DNA from: GAS368 sp965227745
Lineage (GTDB): Bacteria; Verrucomicrobiota; Verrucomicrobiia; Opitutales; Opitutaceae
DNA: 64,000 bases
Reading direction: 5' to 3'
Assembly (NCBI GenBank): GCA_965227745.1
Contig: OZ245769.1
Location: 1,240,001-1,304,000 of the forward strand
Made by a program: the position numbers and the translations under genes. Below the pieces are notes generated by a model. It was not told the DNA's origin and ran no database searches. It worked only from the letters and a program-made list of their open reading frames with translations. Positions 1 through 8,214 of the stretch are shown in pieces. How positions within the stretch are numbered: position 1 is the first letter of the stretch; every line of letters begins with the position of its first letter.

Positions 1-152
1 TCGAAGGCGGAGCACTCGTTGCACACACATCTGCAAATTTTCCGCATCCGGCGATGGCCCCACATCCGTAATACTACGCCTGTATTTACGTGATTGCTTA
101 TTGCATGAAAACTAAGGTCCTCACCTCATTTCAAATCTTCCTTATCTAATCC

Positions 153-374
153 ATGGATGACTATATCGATCCTCTCGTGTTTCCTGGTTGGATTTGGGTG
201 GTGGTAGGCCTCGTGGTGGTCGGCCTCGTCACTTATGTGGCGATGATGACCAATAAAAAATCTAAGAGCCGCCGGAGCCATCGCAGTCGGAGCAGTGGTC
301 ATAGCAGTTCCAGCGGAAGCAGCCGCCATCACAAAAGGCCGCGCCGTGAGGGCGGCACGTTCGACAAGTACTGA
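153..374 (+). CDS. Small single-pass membrane protein, unknown function
   Basis: A 73-residue protein with one strongly hydrophobic helix at about residues 12-32, followed by a Lys/Arg/Ser/His-rich tail that is probably cytoplasmic. I do not recognise the family. The start ATG follows a pyrimidine-rich leader, as for most genes in this window, which supports it. It lies 71 bases upstream of ychF on the same strand, and no terminator is visible between them. The low-complexity tail makes homology searches weak. It could be a spurious ORF, but the clean membrane helix and the basic cytoplasmic side argue for a real gene. Confidence 0.5.
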   Translation: MDDYIDPLVFPGWIWVVVGLVVVGLVTYVAMMTNKKSKSRRSHRSRSSGHSSSSGSSRHHKRPRREGGTFDKY

Positions 375-423
375 GGTGTGAGGGGAGCGTGGCCTTTGCC
401 ATTGACCACCCCCGCCTTCCGCT

Positions 424-440
424 GAGACCGTGATGGTCTC
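424..440 (+). promoter_or_regulatory. Hairpin directly before the ychF start codon
   Basis: GAGACC and GGTCTC form a perfect 6-bp stem around a 5-base loop, ending 5 bases before the ATG at 446. There is no purine-rich ribosome binding site, so the hairpin occupies the position where one would be. A role in translation control is inferred. Confidence 0.35.
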
Positions 441-445
441 TATTT

Positions 446-1549
446 ATGCTTAAAGCTGGCATCGTCGGCCTGCCCAACGTGGGCAAATCCACTCTCTTCA
501 ACGCCCTCACTCGCTCCCGCAAGGCCGAGGCGGCGAATTATCCGTTCTGCACGATCGATCCCAATGTCGGCGTCGTGATCGTGCCCGATGAGCGCGCCTA
601 CGTCCTCCAGAAGATTGCCAAGACCAACGTGGTCGTGCCCGCGGCCATCGAGTTCGTCGATATCGCCGGCCTCGTCGCTGGCGCCAGCAAGGGGGAAGGT
701 CTCGGCAACCAGTTCCTCGCCACGATCCGCGAGGTCGATGCCATCGTGCAAGTGGTCCGTTGTTTCGAAGACGGCGACATCATCCACACGATGGGTGGCG
801 TCGACCCGGTCCGCGACATCGAGGTGATCACCACCGAGCTCGTCCTCGCCGACCTCGATGCCGTCACCAAGCGCATCGACAAAACCCAGAAGAAAGCCAA
901 GTCCGGCGACAAGGAAGCCATCGCCGAGGTCGCCCTCCTCGAAAAACTCTCGCCCCATCTCAATTCCGGCAAGACCGCCAACACCCTGCCCGCCACCGAC
1001 GACGAAAAGGCCCAGATGAAGCTCTTCCAGCTTCTCACCGCCAAGCCCGTACTCTTTGCGTGCAATGTCGCCGAGTCCGACCTCGCCACTGCTGAGCAGA
1101 ATCCGTTCGTCCAAAAGGTCGCCGAATTCGTGAAGACGCATCACGACGCCGCTTACGTGCCGATCAGCGCGAAGATCGAGAGCGAACTCATCGACCTCCC
1201 CGCCGACGAAGCCAAGGCCTTCCTGAAGGATCTCGGCGTCGACGACTCCGGTGTCTCCAATCTCATCAAGGGCACTTACAAGCTCCTCGGCCTCCAGACC
1301 TACTTCACCGCCGGTGAAAAGGAAGTCCGCGCCTGGACGATCAAGAAGGGCTGGAAAGCCCCCCAAGCCGCCGGCGTGATCCACACCGATTTCGAAAAGG
1401 GCTTCATCAAGGCCGAGATCGTATCCTACGACGACCTCACCCGTCTCGGCAGTGTCGCCGCCGCTCGTGACGCCGGTAAGTACCGCCTTGAGGGCAAAGA
1501 GTACGTCTTCGCCGATGGCGACGTCGCACTCTTCCGTTTCAATAACTGA
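446..1549 (+). CDS. ychF: Ribosome-binding GTPase/ATPase YchF (OLA1 family)
   Basis: Obg-related P-loop NTPase of 367 residues, the usual family length. The G1 loop GLPNVGKST is at residues 8-16. The usual NKxD specificity motif is replaced by NVAESD near residue 205, the change known to favour ATP over GTP in this family. The central segment around residues 130-200 matches the coiled-coil insert, and the C-terminal 85 residues (ending in ADGDVALFRFNN) are the TGS domain. YchF proteins bind ribosomes and act in translation and the oxidative stress response; the role here is taken from the family. The start gives the canonical MLKAGIVG N-terminus. A hairpin sits immediately upstream. Functional assignment is secure. 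Confidence 0.97.
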   Translation: MLKAGIVGLPNVGKSTLFNALTRSRKAEAANYPFCTIDPNVGVVIVPDERAYVLQKIAKTNVVVPAAIEFVDIAGLVAGASKGEGLGNQFLATIREVDAIVQVVRCFEDGDIIHTMGGVDPVRDIEVITTELVLADLDAVTKRIDKTQKKAKSGDKEAIAEVALLEKLSPHLNSGKTANTLPATDDEKAQMKLFQLLTAKPVLFACNVAESDLATAEQNPFVQKVAEFVKTHHDAAYVPISAKIESELIDLPADEAKAFLKDLGVDDSGVSNLIKGTYKLLGLQTYFTAGEKEVRAWTIKKGWKAPQAAGVIHTDFEKGFIKAEIVSYDDLTRLGSVAAARDAGKYRLEGKEYVFADGDVALFRFNN

Positions 1550-1886
1550 TTTCCGCTCAGGCCGGGCGCTGCGTTTGCACGCCCGTTCGTCCCTTGGCAC
1601 CGCGATCTCGACTCGTCGAGTCGGGCCCCATTTTGCATGCGGGGTGCATCTGATGATCGCTTCTACGTCATCAACAGTGGGCTCCAAAGCATCTCCTTGG
1701 CTCCTCGGAGGTTAATATCTTCACGTCCAGAACCTGCAAAATACCAGTTAGTTGGATCAAATTCCGGCCGATAAATGTCGAGGCGTTGTTGCCTCGGACG
1801 GTTTGCGGGGAATATTCCTCGCAACTTCCTGATTTTCATATGCGTTAACTAGGGTAACCTAGGGTATTTTCCAAGTCCTCCACTTC
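1550..1886. other. Intergenic region with repeats and palindromes, no gene seen
   Basis: There are 337 bases between ychF and the PEP-CTERM gene with no convincing reading frame. It contains a perfect 6-bp-stem hairpin at 1779-1796, an 18-base near-palindrome centred on GGAATATTCC at 1805-1822, and two copies of CTAGGGTA at 1849-1856 and 1859-1866, spaced one helical turn apart. This looks like a leader or control region for the gene at 1887. I could not assign a -35/-10 pair. Confidence 0.4.
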
Positions 1887-3992
1887 ATGCGGCCCGTTCC
1901 CGGACATTCCATTCCGACGGCCCGACGCGATTTCTCTTTCCGCGTCGGCAACTTCCGCATGGGCCTAAGTTGGGTCTTACTTTTGCTTGCGGCCACCTTC
2001 ATGGGCTCCAGCGCCCGCGCCCAATTCACGCTCTACTGGGATACCAACGGCAGCAGCATCGGCGCTGGCTCCTCGCCCTCGGCGACTTGGAACAGCGGCA
2101 GCACCTGGAACGTCCTCAGCACGGGCTCCGGCGGCACCACGACTTGGACCGCCGGCTCCAATGCAGTCTTCAGCGCCGGCACCGATGCGACCGGCTCCTA
2201 CACCGTCACGCTCTCCGGCTCGGTTTCGGTTGGTAACATCACCATCGAGGAGGGCGCGCCCACCTTTACCGGCGGCACCCTCGCCCTGAGCAATTCGACC
2301 TTCAATGTCGGTAACAGCACAAGCACCGCGACGGTCAACTCCGCCATTACCAGCACCACCGGCTTAACAAAAGTCGGCAATGGCACGCTCATCCTGGGCA
2401 ACTCGACGAATAGTTTCACGGGAGCCACCACCGTCAACGGCGGTACTCTTAAGCTTTCCGTCAGCAATGCCCTCTCGCCCAATTCCGCCCTCGTGATCGG
2501 CACCGGCGCGACGGTCGATTTCGACTGGGGGCACTCGGCCACCATCGCGTCGCTCAGTGGCAACGGCACGCTCGATGTTAAGGGCACCACGCTCGTCGTC
2601 GGCGATTCCAACAACACGACGTTCTCCGGCGTCCTCACCGACAGCGGCGGCTACGGTGGCTTTACCAAAGTCGGCTCGGGCACGCTCACGCTCTCCGGCA
2701 ACAATACTTTCACCGGCGTCGTCACCATCTCGGCCGGAGCGGTGAACCTGCAAAATTCAAATGCCCTCGGCGGCAATACCTACGGCAACACCATCAGCAA
2801 TGGCGCGGCCCTCCAGCTCCAAAACAATATCACGGTTAACGAGGGTAGTTTTAATATCAACGGCTCCGGCATCGGCGGCACCGGCGCGCTCCGCAATATC
2901 AGCGGCAACAATACCGTCACCGCTTCAGTGATCCTCGCGAGCAGTTCCACCATCGGAGCCGACGCCGGCACGCTCACCATCACGTCCGACGTGAATCTCG
3001 GTTCCAGCCAAGTGCTGACCACCGTCGGCGCGGGCAATATCAGTCTCACCGCGTCGATCTACGGCTCCGGGAGCGGCATCACCCAAGCCGGCACCGGTAC
3101 GCTGACGTTTTCCGGCAATGCGTCCAACTCCTTTGGCGGCGCTCTCAACATCAACAGCGGCACCGTCGTGTTTAACAAATCCGGCGCCGCCACTGCGACC
3201 AATGGGGCCGCCATCACGATCGGCGACGGCATCGGCTCGCCCAATTCCGCGACGCTCACGCTGCTCGCCTCGAACCAAATTCCCGACTCCTCCGCCGTCA
3301 TCACGATCAACGCCGATGGACGTTTCAACGTTAACAACCAGAGCGAGACCATCAATCTCATCGCGGGTAACGGCACGCTCGACCTCGGCACCACCGGCAC
3401 GCTCGCCATCGGCGTCAATGGCGGCAACTCCACCTTCGGGGGCACCATCGCGGGCACCGGCACGCTCCAAAAACTCGCGGGTGGCACGCTCACTTTCAAC
3501 TCCAACATCAATTTCGCGGGCACGCTCCTCCTCTCGGGTGGGACGACCCTGATCAACACCAGCACGCTCAACGTCGGCACCATTCTTCTCGCCGGGGGCA
3601 CGCTCGCGCTGAATGGCAATACCCTCACCGTGACCACGCTCCGCATCACGGGAAATTCGATCCTCGATTTCGGCAACTCCACCGCCTCCGTCCTCAACGC
3701 GACGAATTTCATCATCGACGCGGGCATCACGCTTTCGGTCACCAATTGGGCCAACACCGTCGACTACTTCTACGCGCAAAACTGGAGCGGCGCGACCCTC
3801 GGGGCTTCCGGCTCCACACCCGCCAATCAGATTACGTTCAGCGGCTACTCGAACAACAACACGAGTTGGCTCTCCTACGATCGCCAGATCTCTCCTGTCA
3901 CGCCCGTGCCGGAGCCTGCGACGTACGGCGCCGTCTTCGTGGCGCTCGCCGCCGCCGTCGTGTACTGGCGCAAGCGGCAGGCGGCCGCTTAG
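1887..3992 (+). CDS. PEP-CTERM surface protein with autotransporter-type beta-strand repeats
   Basis: A 701-residue secreted protein. A signal peptide with a long N-region ends near residue 46 (SSARAQ). The body is Gly/Thr/Ser/Asn-rich and carries repeated beta-strand units of the autotransporter-associated type, such as GTLTLSGNNTFTG and GTLILGNSTNSFTG, which predict a long beta-solenoid. It ends with a PEP-CTERM sorting signal: VPEPATYG near residue 674, a hydrophobic helix, then RKRQ. In this system exosortase/archaeosortase-type enzymes process the tail, and the proteins usually go to the surface or exopolysaccharide matrix. No exosortase lies in the window. An alternative ATG at 1959 would leave a shorter signal peptide, but the pyrimidine-rich leader favours 1887. 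Its stop overlaps that of the convergent gene. Confidence 0.88.
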   Translation: MRPVPGHSIPTARRDFSFRVGNFRMGLSWVLLLLAATFMGSSARAQFTLYWDTNGSSIGAGSSPSATWNSGSTWNVLSTGSGGTTTWTAGSNAVFSAGTDATGSYTVTLSGSVSVGNITIEEGAPTFTGGTLALSNSTFNVGNSTSTATVNSAITSTTGLTKVGNGTLILGNSTNSFTGATTVNGGTLKLSVSNALSPNSALVIGTGATVDFDWGHSATIASLSGNGTLDVKGTTLVVGDSNNTTFSGVLTDSGGYGGFTKVGSGTLTLSGNNTFTGVVTISAGAVNLQNSNALGGNTYGNTISNGAALQLQNNITVNEGSFNINGSGIGGTGALRNISGNNTVTASVILASSSTIGADAGTLTITSDVNLGSSQVLTTVGAGNISLTASIYGSGSGITQAGTGTLTFSGNASNSFGGALNINSGTVVFNKSGAATATNGAAITIGDGIGSPNSATLTLLASNQIPDSSAVITINADGRFNVNNQSETINLIAGNGTLDLGTTGTLAIGVNGGNSTFGGTIAGTGTLQKLAGGTLTFNSNINFAGTLLLSGGTTLINTSTLNVGTILLAGGTLALNGNTLTVTTLRITGNSILDFGNSTASVLNATNFIIDAGITLSVTNWANTVDYFYAQNWSGATLGASGSTPANQITFSGYSNNNTSWLSYDRQISPVTPVPEPATYGAVFVALAAAVVYWRKRQAAA

Positions 3993-4552
3993 GTGCTGGG
4001 CGCCGCATCCGGCACCGGCTGGGCGGGGGTCGCTTCTGCGACGGGAGCCTTCGTCTTCGGCGGGCCGACGAGCACGCTCAATTGCTCCTGCACGGCGACG
4101 AAAAATTCCGGGGTGAGATCGCCAGCCGGCACTTCAAACATCTGTTTCGTCTTTGCGTGCTCGAAGAGATTGCGCTCGCGGTTAGCCGTCGTGCCTTTCG
4201 GTTTGAGAATCTTTTTCCGCTCGAGCATCAGCGCGAGGAATTGCAGCAGACGGATGCTCTCCGGAGTTTGCTCCGTGAGCGGATCGGCGAGCGTGGTGAA
4301 CAAGGTCTCGGCGGTCAGTTTCAGTTCTTTTTCCGAGGTATCGCCCGGCTTCCGGGGCTTGAATATATGCACCCAGCGGCACGCGATGAAGCCCTCGGGC
4401 ACGAAATTGCCCGCCTGCTTTTCGAGCAGGTCATAGCGCACGATCTCCATCGCAGGGTTGCGAACGAGATAGCTGGCGACGCGCGAGCCGTCGACAAAGG
4501 GCTCGCCAGAGACCGCACACGCGGGAGCGAGCGGCTGCAGGTGCATTTCCAT
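3989..4552 (-). CDS. Conserved-looking hypothetical protein
   Basis: A 187-residue soluble protein that I cannot assign. The N-terminus CAVSGEPFVDGSRVASYL has one Cys and a Gly/Phe pattern resembling the opening of a small beta domain. The middle, with LLQFLALMLERKKIL, is helical and charged. The last 25 residues are Pro/Ala-rich and probably disordered. Codon use is like its neighbours. It converges with the PEP-CTERM gene, and the two stop codons overlap by 4 bases, so there is no room for a terminator between them. It is divergent from the phosphatase gene at 4605 across 52 bases. Confidence 0.7.
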   Translation of the reverse strand: MEMHLQPLAPACAVSGEPFVDGSRVASYLVRNPAMEIVRYDLLEKQAGNFVPEGFIACRWVHIFKPRKPGDTSEKELKLTAETLFTTLADPLTEQTPESIRLLQFLALMLERKKILKPKGTTANRERNLFEHAKTKQMFEVPAGDLTPEFFVAVQEQLSVLVGPPKTKAPVAEATPAQPVPDAAPST

Positions 4553-4604
4553 AGGCTTTCTTGTTTACTCTCACGCGCACAGGACGCTAGCACTTTTCCA
4601 CCGC

Positions 4605-5264
4605 ATGAACGGGAGACTTATTGCCGTGGGAGATATCCACGGCTGCCACGCAGAATTCGCCGAACTACTCGGTCGTTTGGAACTTACCAAGGACGACCGT
4701 CTCATTTTGCTGGGCGACCTCGTCAATCGCGGCCCGGATAGTAACAAGGTCGTCGACCTCGCCCGGGAGAACAACGCCATCTCCCTCCTCGGCAATCACG
4801 AACTGCGTCTCCTGAAATACCGCCGCACCGGCGACGAAAAATATGTCAAGGAGACCGACCTCGATACCTACCGTAAGCTGCGCGAGGAGGATTGGAAATA
4901 CCTCGAGGCCATGCCGCTCACGTTCGAGGAACCGGAGCTGAACACCGTTTTCGTTCACGGTGGATTTGTCTCCGGTACGCCGTGGCAGAAGCAACCGGCG
5001 GAAATCGTTACGCGTATTCAGGTGATCGATCGCGAGGGCCGTCCGGCCAAGCGCGGGGATGCCCCCGGCGCACCGTACTGGGCGGATTTTTGGAGCGGCC
5101 CGCCGTTTGTCATTTACGGCCACACCTCCCGCCCGGAGATCTACAAATTGAAGTGGTCCCTCGGCATCGATACGTCGTGCTGCATGGGCGGCTTCCTCAC
5201 CGCCTACATTCTGCCGGAAAAACGTTTCGTCCAGGTCAAGGCCCGGCAACGCTACTACTCGTGA
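4605..5264 (+). CDS. Calcineurin-like metallophosphoesterase (Ser/Thr phosphatase or ApaH-like)
   Basis: A 219-residue protein with the full set of metallophosphoesterase motifs: GDIHGC (residues 8-13), GDLVNRGPDS (near 36-45), GNHE (near 64), VHGGF and a late GHTSRPEI. These residues bind two metal ions. The closest families are the bacterial PP1-like phosphatases and diadenosine tetraphosphatases, and sequence alone does not settle the substrate. It is the first gene of a tightly linked trio: its stop overlaps the GTG start of the isochorismatase-type gene. The ATG at 4605 gives the normal N-terminus. Confidence 0.9.
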   Translation: MNGRLIAVGDIHGCHAEFAELLGRLELTKDDRLILLGDLVNRGPDSNKVVDLARENNAISLLGNHELRLLKYRRTGDEKYVKETDLDTYRKLREEDWKYLEAMPLTFEEPELNTVFVHGGFVSGTPWQKQPAEIVTRIQVIDREGRPAKRGDAPGAPYWADFWSGPPFVIYGHTSRPEIYKLKWSLGIDTSCCMGGFLTAYILPEKRFVQVKARQRYYS

Positions 5265-5821
5265 TCTCTCCCTCCGCCCCCGATGGCACCCTGCTCCTCT
5301 GCATCGATCTGCAGCCCGCCTTCGTGCGCGCCATATCGGAAGGCGCGCGCGTCCAGCGGCGCTGTGAGTTCGCCGTGGCAGCGGCGGTAGGCCTCGGTCT
5401 GCCCGTAGCGTTTACCGAGCAGGTCCCGCAAAAACTCGGCGGTACCGCTCCTGAGCTGTTGGCGCTCGCCCCGGGCGCCGCCGTTTTTCCCAAGGACACT
5501 TTTTCCGCCCTCGCCGACGAGGCCACGCGCACGGCGCTCATCGAAGAGCGCAAGCTCGAGCACCTCGTGCTCTGCGGGATCGAGACGCCCATCTGCGTTT
5601 ATCAGACCGCCCTCGCCGCGCTCGCCGAGGGTTTGCACGTCACGCTGCTGAGCGACGCCGTAGGCGCGCGTCGGCCAGACGATGCCGCCGCCTGCCTCGC
5701 CGCGTTGCGCCACGCCGGCGTGCATGTGTTGCCGAGCGAAACGGTTTTCTATTCACTATTGGGCGACGTCCGCCACCCGTTCTTCAAAGCCTACACTCAG
5801 CTCGTGAAATCTCATGCCTGA
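5261..5821 (+). CDS. Isochorismatase-family cysteine hydrolase
   Basis: A GTG start at 5261 overlaps the preceding stop codon (GTGA), giving a 186-residue protein of normal family length. The frame stays open far upstream, but that part only overlaps the phosphatase gene. The catalytic triad is visible: Asp16 in CIDLQPAF, Lys78 in VFPKDTFSAL and Cys112 in CGIETPICV. The family hydrolyses amides or vinyl ethers (nicotinamidase, isochorismatase, carbamoylases); the substrate here is unknown. The tight coupling with a phosphatase upstream and an HD nuclease downstream hints at nucleotide or cofactor turnover, but this is inference. Confidence 0.88.
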   Translation: MISPSAPDGTLLLCIDLQPAFVRAISEGARVQRRCEFAVAAAVGLGLPVAFTEQVPQKLGGTAPELLALAPGAAVFPKDTFSALADEATRTALIEERKLEHLVLCGIETPICVYQTALAALAEGLHVTLLSDAVGARRPDDAAACLAALRHAGVHVLPSETVFYSLLGDVRHPFFKAYTQLVKSHA

Positions 5822-6824
5822 CGCGCCCATGCTGTCCATCGTCCGCGAGTTGAAGGCCCTCGGTCCCGAGGGCAGCGGGCGACCATTCGCGACGCTCGTG
5901 GTCATCAAGAAACTCGCGGCCAAGACCGCCTCGAACGGGAATCCCTTTTACAGCGCCGACCTCGGCGACCGCACCGGCTCGTTCGGCTGCACCATTTTCG
6001 GCGACAACCCCGCCTTTGAGGTTTTCAAGGCCGCCGGTGAAGGCGGCATCGTGCGCCTCGAGGGCAAGATCGATTACTATCAGGGCCGCCTCTCGCCTCG
6101 CATCTCGCGGGCGGAGACGCTGAGCGAAGACCAGCTTGGCGCGCCGGGGCTGTTGGAGAATCTGGTCGAGGTCGCGCCGGAGAACTCCGAAGAGCTCTGG
6201 AAGGAATTCAACGGCTACATCGATTCCATCACCCAGCCCGAGATCCGCGCGACCGTGCGCGGGGTATTCGATGAGATCGGCGAGAATTTCAAGTGGTGCC
6301 CCGCCGCGGTCGCCATGCATCACGCCTACCGCCACGGCTTGCTCGAGCACACGACGCACATGGCCCGCGCGTGCAAGGCCCTCCTGCCTCTCTACGTCGA
6401 GGTTCATCCCGACCTCGCGATGGCCGGCATCCTCCTCCACGACACCGGCAAAGTGATCGAGTACGAGGGCACGCTCGCCACCAAGCGCAGCCGCCGCGGC
6501 ATCCTCCAGGGCCACGTCGTCCTCGGCTACCAACTCGCCCGAAAGGCCGGCATGAAGGCCAAGCTCGCCCCCGATCTACTAGAGCGCCTCGAGCACATCA
6601 TCCTGTCGCACCAAGGCGAACCCGAGTGGGGCGCGGCCGTCTACGCCGCCACCCCCGAAGCCGTCTTCGTCTCGATGATCGACAACCTCGACGCCAAGAT
6701 GGGCATGGTCCAACGCGCCCTCCGCCAAGCCAACGAAGGCGAAATGTTCTCCGAGCGCCTGCAAGGCCTGAGTTCCCAACTGCTGCTCCAGCCCGTGGTG
6801 GTCCCGCCGCCGCCAACTCCGTAG
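5814..6824 (+). CDS. YhaM-type 3'-5' exoribonuclease (OB fold plus HD domain)
   Basis: A 336-residue protein. Residues about 20-110 resemble an OB-fold nucleic-acid-binding domain (KTASNGNPFYSADLGDRTG is the typical opening). Residues about 160-310 form an HD domain with HHAYRHGLLEHT and the metal-binding HDTGK. Length and order match YhaM/CBF1 exoribonucleases. The start overlaps the previous gene's stop by 8 bases, so translation is probably coupled. The last 12 residues are Pro-rich. A role in RNA decay follows from the family. The gene is followed by two REP-like palindromes. Confidence 0.87.
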   Translation: MPDAPMLSIVRELKALGPEGSGRPFATLVVIKKLAAKTASNGNPFYSADLGDRTGSFGCTIFGDNPAFEVFKAAGEGGIVRLEGKIDYYQGRLSPRISRAETLSEDQLGAPGLLENLVEVAPENSEELWKEFNGYIDSITQPEIRATVRGVFDEIGENFKWCPAAVAMHHAYRHGLLEHTTHMARACKALLPLYVEVHPDLAMAGILLHDTGKVIEYEGTLATKRSRRGILQGHVVLGYQLARKAGMKAKLAPDLLERLEHIILSHQGEPEWGAAVYAATPEAVFVSMIDNLDAKMGMVQRALRQANEGEMFSERLQGLSSQLLLQPVVVPPPPTP

Positions 6825-6875
6825 CAGGCTCCGACGGAAACGCTTTAGAAACCGGACGGCGAGGCGCTTAACGGA

Positions 6876-6919
6876 GCGGCGGTTTGCAACCGCCGCCTGC
6901 GGGGCTTACAAAGCCCCGC
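6876..6919. repeat. Double REP-like palindrome
   Basis: Two palindromes stand side by side: 6876-6896, with arms GCGGCGGTT and AACCGCCGC, and 6899-6919, with arms GCGGGGCTT and AAGCCCCGC. They sit 52 bases after the YhaM-type gene. The first shares its TAACGGAG...GGCGGTTTNCAACCGCC core with the element at 20813-20831, so it belongs to a dispersed family. Confidence 0.75.
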
Positions 6920-7033
6920 TCTCCCTCCGCGGCCCCTCTTTCGCTCCGACCTTAGCGCCTTCGCGTCTTCGCGCTTAAGCCCTCAGCCCCCGAATCCACT
7001 CCGCCCACCCGCCGTACTGCGCCGCGCACGCGG

Positions 7034-8209
7034 TTACAGGCTCTTCATCAGTTCCACCATCGGCAGGAACATCGCTATAACGATAATGCCGACGCCGACG
7101 GCCATGATCACGATCATGATCGGCTCGATGACCGAGGTGAGGGCGCCGACCGCGGTGTCGACTTCCTCGTCGTAGGTGTCGGCGATGCGCGTGAGCATGT
7201 CGGGCAGCGCGCCGGTTTCTTCGCCGACTTCGATCATGCTGGTCACCATGCCGGGGAAGATGTGCGTGGACTCGAGCGGCTTGGCGACGTTGTCGCCTTC
7301 TTTCACGCGGTCATGCACCACATTGATCGCATTCGCGATATGGACGTTGCCGCTCGTGTCGCGCGTGATCGTGAGCGCCTGCAAGATCGGTACGCCCGAG
7401 GCGAGCAGCGTGCCAAAGGTGCGGGTGAAACGAGCGATGGCGGCCTTGAGGAAAAGATCGCCGACGACGGGCGCGTGGAGGAGGAGCCAGTGCAACACCT
7501 TGGTGCCGAACTTCGATTTTTTGAAGAGCCAGAAAAGAACTACCGCGACGACGACGATGCCGAGGATGCTCAAAATATTATGACGCAGGGCATTCGCCAG
7601 GCCGGCGACGACGGCAGTGAGCCAGGGCAATGGCTTGCCTTTCAGCATCGTGAAAAAGACGTCTTGGAACGTCGGCACGACGAAGAGCATGAGCACGGCC
7701 ATGATCATACCTGCGACGCCGCCGATGATGAGCGGGTAGACCATCGCGGCGACGATCTTGCCGCGAATCTTGACGGCCTTCTCGATGAAAACCGCGAGGC
7801 GCTCCAGCACCGTGTCGAGCACGCCGCCAGCCTCGCCGGCCTTCACCATGTTGACGAACAGCCGGTCAAAGGCCTTCGGGTGCGCCATCAAGCCGTCGGA
7901 GAAATTTCCGCCCGAGCGGATGGTGTCGCCGAGGTCTTGGATGATGGCTTTGAAGGCGGGGCGCTTCTCCTGCTTCCCAAGCACTTCGAGACTGCGGAGG
8001 ATGGGCATGCCGGCCTTGACGAGTGTAGCCAGTTGGCGCGTAAAAACAGCGCGGCCCTTGGGCGTGATGGGCGCGCCAAAAGTGACGGGCTGCTTCTTTT
8101 TCGTCGTGACCGCGCCCGCGGCATACACGGGGGATTTCGGCGGGGCTTTGGCGGCGAAGGTGGCCGGTGCGGGGGCCGCGGGCTCGGTGCGCAGGGAAAG
8201 TTTCGCCAT
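7034..8209 (-). CDS. pilC: Type IV pilus inner-membrane platform protein PilC (GspF family)
   Basis: A 391-residue protein with two homologous GspF cytoplasmic domains: about residues 50-180 (FTRQLATLVKAGMPILRSLEV) and 255-385 (FTRTFGTLLASGVPILQALTI). Hydrophobic segments lie at about 160-185, 210-235 and at the C-terminus. This is the classic PilC/GspF architecture of about 400 residues. The first 45 residues are a Pro/Ala/Lys-rich tail. PilC couples the cytoplasmic ATPases to the growing pilus. It starts 5 bases after the stop of the PilB gene and is the last gene of the cluster. Confidence 0.95.
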   Translation of the reverse strand: MAKLSLRTEPAAPAPATFAAKAPPKSPVYAAGAVTTKKKQPVTFGAPITPKGRAVFTRQLATLVKAGMPILRSLEVLGKQEKRPAFKAIIQDLGDTIRSGGNFSDGLMAHPKAFDRLFVNMVKAGEAGGVLDTVLERLAVFIEKAVKIRGKIVAAMVYPLIIGGVAGMIMAVLMLFVVPTFQDVFFTMLKGKPLPWLTAVVAGLANALRHNILSILGIVVVAVVLFWLFKKSKFGTKVLHWLLLHAPVVGDLFLKAAIARFTRTFGTLLASGVPILQALTITRDTSGNVHIANAINVVHDRVKEGDNVAKPLESTHIFPGMVTSMIEVGEETGALPDMLTRIADTYDEEVDTAVGALTSVIEPIMIVIMAVGVGIIVIAMFLPMVELMKSL

Positions 8210-8214
8210 GGGGA

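Noticed and set aside
440..1687. A 415-codon minus-strand ORF opposite ychF
   Set aside because: YchF is fully supported on the plus strand and the antisense protein has no recognisable domain.
2925..3779. A minus-strand ORF of 284 codons inside the PEP-CTERM gene
   Set aside because: It is the complement of repeated Gly/Thr/Ser codons, rich in Gly, Glu and Arg only because of the opposite-strand pattern.
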